Source of the DNA: Schistosoma haematobium
Lineage: Eukaryota > Platyhelminthes > Trematoda > Strigeidida > Schistosomatidae
Direction: 5' to 3'
Assembly: GCF_000699445.3 (NCBI RefSeq)
Contig: NC_067197.1
Location: forward strand, 9,616,152 to 9,680,151
Length of the DNA stretch: 64,000 nucleotides
In this document: positions 25,801 through 34,600 of the stretch, piece by piece
Layout of the letters: every line of letters starts with the position of its first letter
How positions within the stretch are numbered: the stretch's first letter is position 1
The notes under the pieces: generated by a model
What the model saw: the letters and a program-made list of their open reading frames with translations, nothing else
Database searches by the model: none
What the model was told of the DNA's origin: nothing
Position numbers and translations under genes: made by a program

Positions 25801-28800
25801 AAAGATCGGCCAGCTTTGGAAAAATGTATAAAAGGTAACTTTAATCATTCGTATTTTGTATTGTGGATGGAGGTACATATTAAAGTAAATCTCCTGTTTA
25901 TGGTGAGTTTATTTGTTGTTGATGAGACGGTTACAGAAAAGGTGTTTTTAATTATCTAAGTGGTGGACAAGTAGAAAGTAGTAGTAATGATAATAATATG
26001 GCATCATTGAATTTGAACACTGTAAAATTTATTTGATTAGAGCATCATTTCTATATTTTGAAGTGGTTAGAGGCAATTGACAAGAAGCTCAGTACTTAGA
26101 TTTTGTTCCAGTAGACACGAACGAGAAAGATACATCTATAACTTTGAGGGGATTTATTCAGGTCTAATGATTAAGACCCATTTATTGTGGGCAAAATTGT
26201 AACCCTCAGATTATTCAGAAAGCGATGGACCAACCCTCTTATGGACTGAAATATTGATACTTATTAATCACTGAGTGGTAACCCATATCATGTTATATTT
26301 ATCCCTCTGTGTTGATTGAGTTGAATCGACCATGTTTCAACGTAGCCACTGTTCTAAATAACTGGGTATTATGCATGCTATTTTTGGGTTTTAGGTAGCT
26401 AAAACAAATCGGTAGAGTTCCTTGTTCTGGTTCATTATCAAAATGTATCTTTACGTAAGGGGATCATGAATATGTGTGTTGCTAAGTATTACTTGACTGT
26501 ATATTATAATTTCACTAAGTGTTGATGGATATTTAGGTAAGCTTACGTATGTTATAGTGAGATATTGCAATAATTAGTCAATGTATGGTAACCAGTATAA
26601 TGTTGTGAAGTCAACCTTTATCAAGAGATCTGTTCCCGAGTTTGAAAACTCATGGAATTACTGTCAACGTGTATTTCTTTTGATTGCTAAACTAGTTTAA
26701 CAAATATCGTTCAATGTCTCTTTAAAAAAGAATATCAACCGCACAGAATTCGTAATACGAGGTCAGGATGCGGTAAGTGAGTGCATCGGCCTCTTCACCT
26801 ATTTTAGAAGTGTCATCCGATCTGTTGGTTTTCGGTCCGACGAAATTTCGACATGGATTCAAAAAGTATAGTTGGCCTTAATCCACGTGCGTTATGCACG
26901 GGGTAGATGAGATATCCGTCTGCCGACTGAAGGACGAGCTCATCGTGTAGCAGTTCGCTACGTTCTTCTTTATGCTTATTAAGCACGCCCAACAGGAAAA
27001 GAGGATTTTCATAGATTACTAATATTCAATCATAGGTGTCTTCAAGATGTTGCTCGTGTATTTTGGGACATCATGTGAGCAGCACTAAAATTGGGGATAA
27101 GGTTTTAGGTAAAAAAAATTGGGAATTGGTCGATTAGGTAATGGATGTTCACCAATTGAAGTGGTTAAGACATGTATCCTGTATGCTAAACCAAACGATG
27201 TTGTCTGGTGTCGAAGTAGGACGGGAGAAAACTAAGAGTGGCTAGACCAGGACGCGAAGTCGATAACAATTAAACTAAGTCATGTAAGTAGTTCTAGACT
27301 ACCTGGTTGGGATCCACACGATAACTGCAATCAATGATTGAAGACTTTGTGTAACATAACTCAGAATCGTTCGCAATAGTGCAGGTGCATTTGCTCCTTG
27401 CCTTTCTTCTGTTCCTGAGTCCCGAAAGCTTTCTTTCTACACTTAATCTCCTCTACTACTAATACTATCAGTTTTTCTACTTTTCTGGGATTTGTCTTAA
27501 TAATTTTAACCGACTGTAGTGATGTAGTGTGACGACGTGAACCAATGCACACATGTACCAAGTTCTACGTTGTGTTTGACTGAATGACAAACTCGATTGT
27601 AATGCAGTAGTGTATCAAGCGGTCACGGAGTTCAACATTCACACCTAGTTGTTGTTTTCTGTTTATTTATGTTTCAATAATTTTATGCGTAGAGATTTAC
27701 TTGGTTGAATATTGAAAGACATTGTTTTTGGTGCTACCATCTAACTTCTTCAAATAACTATCACCTTAAAGTTAGTGATCCTCTCAATGAAACATACAGT
27801 AAACATCTCATATTAATAACTTTTGAAAAAGTCTTTACAAAAACCATTCTAATTCACTTGGTATTGTTTTACTTGAATCTTCCCATTGATGTTTTAGGAC
27901 TGAAATTGATCAGTCTCTTATTGGCATATGTGCATCCTGTGCGTATGCCTCGATATTGCCTTAATTTGCAAGCATTATAGGCAAAGATGGATAGTGGCTA
28001 GCAGTGGAATCCAGGATGCGCGTTTCGTCCTGTTTGGGACTCGTCAGCTGGATGTATCTGCATCTCAGAGTTGATGTTCAATGTGGGACTCGAACTCTGT
28101 ACCGCGTCCTGGATTCCAATACTAGCCACTATCTATCTTTGCTTAAAAAAACATTCTGTTCGTCTATTTTTTGAAAATTCGCTCGATTGCAAAATTCTAG
28201 ATCTATAATCGGATATTCCATTCAGTCTAAATAGTTATTATGTTATTCAACTAGACACACAACGACCTTTGCTTTATTGTATTATGTAACAGACGGAGTG
28301 ATTGATTAGTACTTATAATCAATATTTTTTATAACTTGATATCAAATGAGTGAATGAATTGAAAACTCTCGGTTACATTAGCATAGTTTTTTAATGTATC
28401 AAACTATTTAATTTTACTTGAACTCGATTATGTAACATGGTGACTGCAGTTTTTTTATTATTATCATGTATCAGTGAACAATTATTTATACATTTAACTA
28501 TAATTACTGCTCACTTCATAAATATATTCCATTGTGAATGTATCGTTTGGTAGTGTAGGTTTAATTTAATTAAGTGATGAACATTTATCAATTAATATGA
28601 AGTAAAAATATGATAACTATTGTGTAATTCTGTGATTGCAATTCTTATCGGGGTTTTTTTTTTTTAAAGAAACCACTACTAATTACATAGTAATGTTGAT
28701 ATTATGAAACAATATAAGTTAGACAATCATTGAAAACCTGGAAGTACCAAACGGTTTTCTCGTCCTAATATGAAAATCAGCAGTGCTCACTCATCAGCCC

Positions 28801-31615
28801 CCCACACTGAAATCTTACTTAGGATGGGTCTCATGCACGAATACTTGACCACTAAGTCATTGAACCGGTTTTCGATAGTGTTTAAGTCTAACTTCTACCA
28901 ATCTACGATATTGTGCGACCATCTTCCACTGTCTTTAATGGGTTGATTAGTCATATGCTACACGGTTGGGCTCCACTAGTTACTGTTTCTCACTACAAGT
29001 CCGGTAATTTCTCATAGATGCTAGTTACTAGTGAGCATACGAGACCGAATTTCTTAGGCTTGATTCTCGTGTGCGGGATCGTAGATGTGCATCGCTAAGG
29101 AGTCCGACACAGACGAAACGGGCATTCACTACTGCCAGATTTTTAGTGATAGTCTTACGTAAATCAATTTGTGATGTCAGTAAAGTTCAATAATCTCCAA
29201 TGCTGTATATTGTTCTTTAAACTAGATAGGCCTTGACATTTTTTATTCCGACTTGACTGTCAAGATGTTAAATAGTTGAAAGTAGTCGATAAGATACTCT
29301 AAAGACATACGTTTCGTATGAGTTAACTCTTGTGGGTAAGGAGAATCTGTAATCTTAAGCAAACTGACGTTTCCCAAGAAATTATACAAAATCGTCACTC
29401 AAATGTTTTATTATATCATGTTTACTGCAAAATCTGGATGTCTCAGTTTCGGTTACATGAATAGCGAGACTCTAATATATGGACGACCTTTGAACGAATT
29501 TTAAGTAACCTTGAGAATATTAGCCAACCACCGAACAGTAAGTATAGAGTAAAAATATATACAAAACCAAGGAAATATAGTGGATACACTTCTTATACGT
29601 GGTTCAAAAACTTGTCTGTGAATAATATATCAAACTCTTTTATGTAAGTAATTTAAACCCATTAATTATGATTTTAAATATCACAGGTTGTAAGCAGCTG
29701 ACGAGAACCAACGAAATAAAAATGAATTCATGCTATTCTGCTAGAATGTTTGTTCTTGCTCTTTTCAAAATGGTAAAGGGAACTATGTGTATGAAATAAT
29801 ATATTACTTTTACTTTTTCAGTAGTATTGTTATCAACAGTGTTTTTTTTCTTACTTTGACCTTAGTTGTAGTACATGTGATTAAATAAATTAATTGCCAA
29901 AATATTTGGCACAAAAAATTAACTTAGAAAATCATAGTTCGATCTCATGTATTCCCTTTCTGCCATCTGTCTTTTTGAACCTGACAATACGACTTTTGTT
30001 TTATACAATGGTGGTTTGATAATAATAATCGTTCAGCCAGTCAAAAGCAACGTAGAACCTTGTACATATATACGTTTGTTCAAGTTACCGTATAATACTA
30101 GTACAGAACGATGAAGTTGTCAGGGCGAATACAGAGTAGTAGAGGTAATAACAATATTAATGGTAATAGAAAAGATTGCGTGCCATGATACGATTGAAAA
30201 AGATATAAATTAATGAACTAATAGAAAGTAATTTTTGAGGAATTTAAAAAGTTGGGATCTGAGGAAAGATAAAGAATGAACGCAACTGCGCCGGTGAAAT
30301 TGATTCCTAGCCATATTATCCAAACAATCATGGTAATGGTAATAACAGTGGGTTTATTCAAAATTAAGTGTTTATTATGATAAGAAATTACAGTATACAA
30401 TATTTCAACAAGTTCTCCTTTCTCAGTTGAAAGCTGGAGAACATTTTAGAGTTGTTGTTTCATCGTAGAATTAGACTTGTCAGGATTATTAAAAGGCGGT
30501 TCGTGACTTAAATATATTTCATATTGAACATTTCTCATAAAATCGTCTTTAGTTTTGTTATATCTGTGGAATGTTTGTCTGACTTATCCTTGGTACTGAA
30601 ATCCCAACTTCGATCACGTGAAGTGAAACGCAAAGACTTGTAATATGAATTTACTTAACTGCCAAAACAAATGAAATTAATTCATGAAAACGCCACTTTT
30701 CATATGATTTATTCACGGCCAGGTTTGTATACATTGAGCTGGGTAGTGTTTAACACCAACTAATCAATAACCTACTGTCTAAGCACATGTTTACCACGTC
30801 ATACAGTTACGCACCCATAACCAATTGATTAAGTCACACAATTACTTCTCAAAATTTGATTACATTTCGCTGGCGATTAGGAAAAAATCATTTTCATATG
30901 CCATTCTCTCAGAGATTAAAATCGCTTCATATCTTTCTTTCTACGAACCAATTCTTTCTTCTTGTACTATGTCTCTATATGCAATCTTTCTCTTACATAT
31001 TACTACCTTTGACCTAACCACTGCTATGAATCCGGTGTTCATCTTGTTGTGCTGATGCGGTATGGCAACCTGGACCGATGCACATATGTGCCTGGTCCTA
31101 CGTTGTAGCTGACTGAATGACTCTCTCAGCAGTGGAATAAATCACTGGTAAACATATCAATCTTTTATATTCTTTGAAGTTGAAATTATTACTCTGTACA
31201 CCGAATCGGTTGTTTTAATGATCAAATATTCGTCACGATACCTGAGAATCCTGGTAAAGCTGTGGCTACGTATTGGTAAAAACTTCTATATTGTGACAAA
31301 ATAATTGTCCATTACGTTTTTTTTTTCAATTTTAAGTGGTACCTCAATTGAAATCAATCTAATTTTCATGTTTCTTCAAGTCCGTAATAGACGGTGTTTT
31401 TTTTTCAAATTTTTGTTTCTATAGTTTTATCGGATGCATTAACTTGTCAATCATATTCACATACACCCAAAGATGATAAATTGATTGTCAATAATTTTGT
31501 TTTAAGTGATATGAGTCACTTAGCAAATTCTCAATCTGTCGAAAATAGTTATCAATCATTATCACATACTTCATCTACTTTATGCATTACTACTACTACT
31601 ACTACTACTGCTACC

Positions 31616-31670
<55 letters not shown>

Positions 31671-34600
31671 GTAATAGTAATAATAATAATAGATCAACAG
31701 TATCAACACTGTCATATGAATGTGAAAATTCTGTAAATCATCAAGAAAAATTCAATGTTAAAGAAAACTTACAATTAGCCAAATTGATGAAGTATATTTT
31801 ACCACCTTTATTCCCTTATCCAAATGAATTATTAACATTTAATCCATCTGAATGGTCATCAATTAACCATTATATTATTTACAAAAGTTATCTCATTTGT
31901 ACATTATGCTCAAAACAATACCCAGATTTAATAGTAGAAGATACATCTTATCGTGGTCCTGTAAGTTTGTTTATTTTTTTTTCTTAATTTATATCATTGA
32001 AATTGATTTATTATGCAATATGTAGTATTTAAGGTGATACATGTAAGTTCCCTTTTCGTTCCCACTCCTATCATAACTGATTATTTGATATCATAGTTGT
32101 TATAACTTGTGACTGAAGATTGGAGCGCAGTGAGGTCCACTTATGGACTTAGAATACGCAGATGATATAGTCCTGTTTGGTGAAGACGCTGATAAAATGC
32201 AGAGTAGTTTGGTAGCACTAAGCAACAATGCCAGAATGTTTGACATGCGCTTCTCTCCCTCTAAATGCAAGTTGTTGCTTCAGGACTGGTCTGCGTCAAC
32301 ACCTGAACTAAGGATATGGAGTGAAGTAGTCGAACGCGTTGACAACTTCACTTATCTTGGAAGTCTGATCAACCCTAATGGGCTGGTATCGGACGAAATC
32401 TCAGCACGGATTCGAAAAGCTCGTTTAGCTTTTACCAACTTGCGTCACCTTTGGCGAAGGTGAAATATCCGTCTATCAATAAAAGGACGAGTATACTGCG
32501 CGGCAGTCCGTTCTGTTTTACTTTACGGCAGTGAATTATCGATCGGACCAAAGACGCGTAAAACGAGTAAGTACGACCTGGAGTCCTGATTGGCCCTGCT
32601 CCCCTGTCTAGCCCAGCCAGTTAAGTCCAGAACACCAGTTTCAGCCTCTGCAATATGAATCATTATATTTCAAGCATACTGAGTTTATATACCAATCAAA
32701 CAGACTACAACGTACCAATAAAATATGAAACAACACTTGTACAAGAATTAGCCAGATGTGGCTGTGAATGAGGGAGGTAGCGATTAATAGACAGGGAATA
32801 ATTCATGAATGGTAAATCGTACAATAATAGTTCATAGGTCGAAATAAAGCTCATAATAAGAGGGGCATGAATATGAACAGTTTAGTTACATAACAATTAT
32901 ACGATAAAAATATACTCATAATATTGGTCCATAAATGGATCCCAAAAATTACCATTCATTATTCTTATCGGGATACAACAATAGTCATGTTTATTTATAA
33001 TAATGATCCAGTAGAACTATATATTGTTTAAAATGGTTACTTATAGGAAAGGATCAAGAGTTTATGATAATTGTTCACTTGTAATTGTTCGACTGTATTC
33101 CGATAATTTCTGTATTTATTCAGTATGATATGTAATAAGATTTATATTTATTGAAATATAGCTAATAATCACTTTAAAGAAAATATGTGTATGAAAGAAT
33201 GCTATTTTTCCTTAAAACATATTCCTTTGGTGCATTGGCCAGGGTTTGTTTTCCTACATTTCGTAGTTCAATAAGATATATGTTCCTGGGCTATAGGATT
33301 TATATTTATTGTGTGATGATGTAACCGCCAAAACATGGTTCTGATAACAGGAAATACGGAGATTTATACAATGCAATGAAAAAGACAAAATTTACGGGCA
33401 ATGAATATTTTATTCACCCTTCAAAAGCGCTACAACAATCTATTCAGCAAATACCTCCATCTTATTACATATTTCGCTGGCAATTGATAATTATACAGTA
33501 AATTATTGGATTTCTTTTCACTGAACAAATATATAACAAATTCTGGATGTTATATGAGATAAATATCACACTGTGTTAAAACGCGATCGTTCGTTTTATC
33601 CAGTCCTAACATAGAGAAGACTGATTTTTGATTATCGCAAACAAAATTCTCTCAGTTTTCATTGATATCTTATTATTGTGTCAACCAGGTGATTTGAAGA
33701 GAGGGTTTTAAAACCGAGAGCAATAATTTCGAAATTCGAAGACGAAATAACAAGAAAAATACTGCGTCTGCTGGTTTGTGGTGTTTTTGATTATATCGAT
33801 TGTCTGATGGAGTATGAAGATTTGACACATGTAACCACAGACGAAATCAAATCATCATGGGGCTTCATGAATTAGTGTTTCACGCATTTTACATGCCATG
33901 TTTAATACAATGAACCAGTATTTTAAATGTAATTGATATCAAACTTAAATGTCGATGAGTTTTTGCTACTCTTCCTAAACGAATTTCCACTGTCGGTAAA
34001 ACGAAGGGTTTGTTATTTTAGCAGTTATGCTTCTGTCAACCCCTTGAAGGAGACATTTGTAGACTACCTTGTTGAGTTTGGTTACTTTGAGTTCTTTTTA
34101 GAACTGTGTTATAGTAATAATCGATTATATGATAGAGATTACTGGAGCAGTTTACCATTCGTTGATTCAGGATTCTCGTTAAGCTCACTATACATTATTA
34201 GTTTCTCTAATGTTGCTAAATTTACTTTCAGTGAGTCAGATGAGTTAAAACTCCTTTTAACTAAACAGATTTAAGTCAGTTTTTTGTTTACCTCTCAATA
34301 ATTACAGGCTACACCTTGAATACCTTGTGGCACTTTTTGTTCAGTTAACTTTGTAGATTATACTCCCACATAAATTCTCATTTTTATGAACATGACATTT
34401 TCTAGAGCAAGATAGGACCTACTGATCAATTTCAAAAGCTTTTACAGATACAGATGGTTCACATTCATATTTGGTTGGGAGTCAATTTTAAATATTCTTT
34501 CCTTCTATATTCATCTGGATATGTATATACAACAAATCTGTTATTATTAACCTTTATCTGGTGAATGAGTTAGACGACCTTTCTGTATACATTTGTCCTG

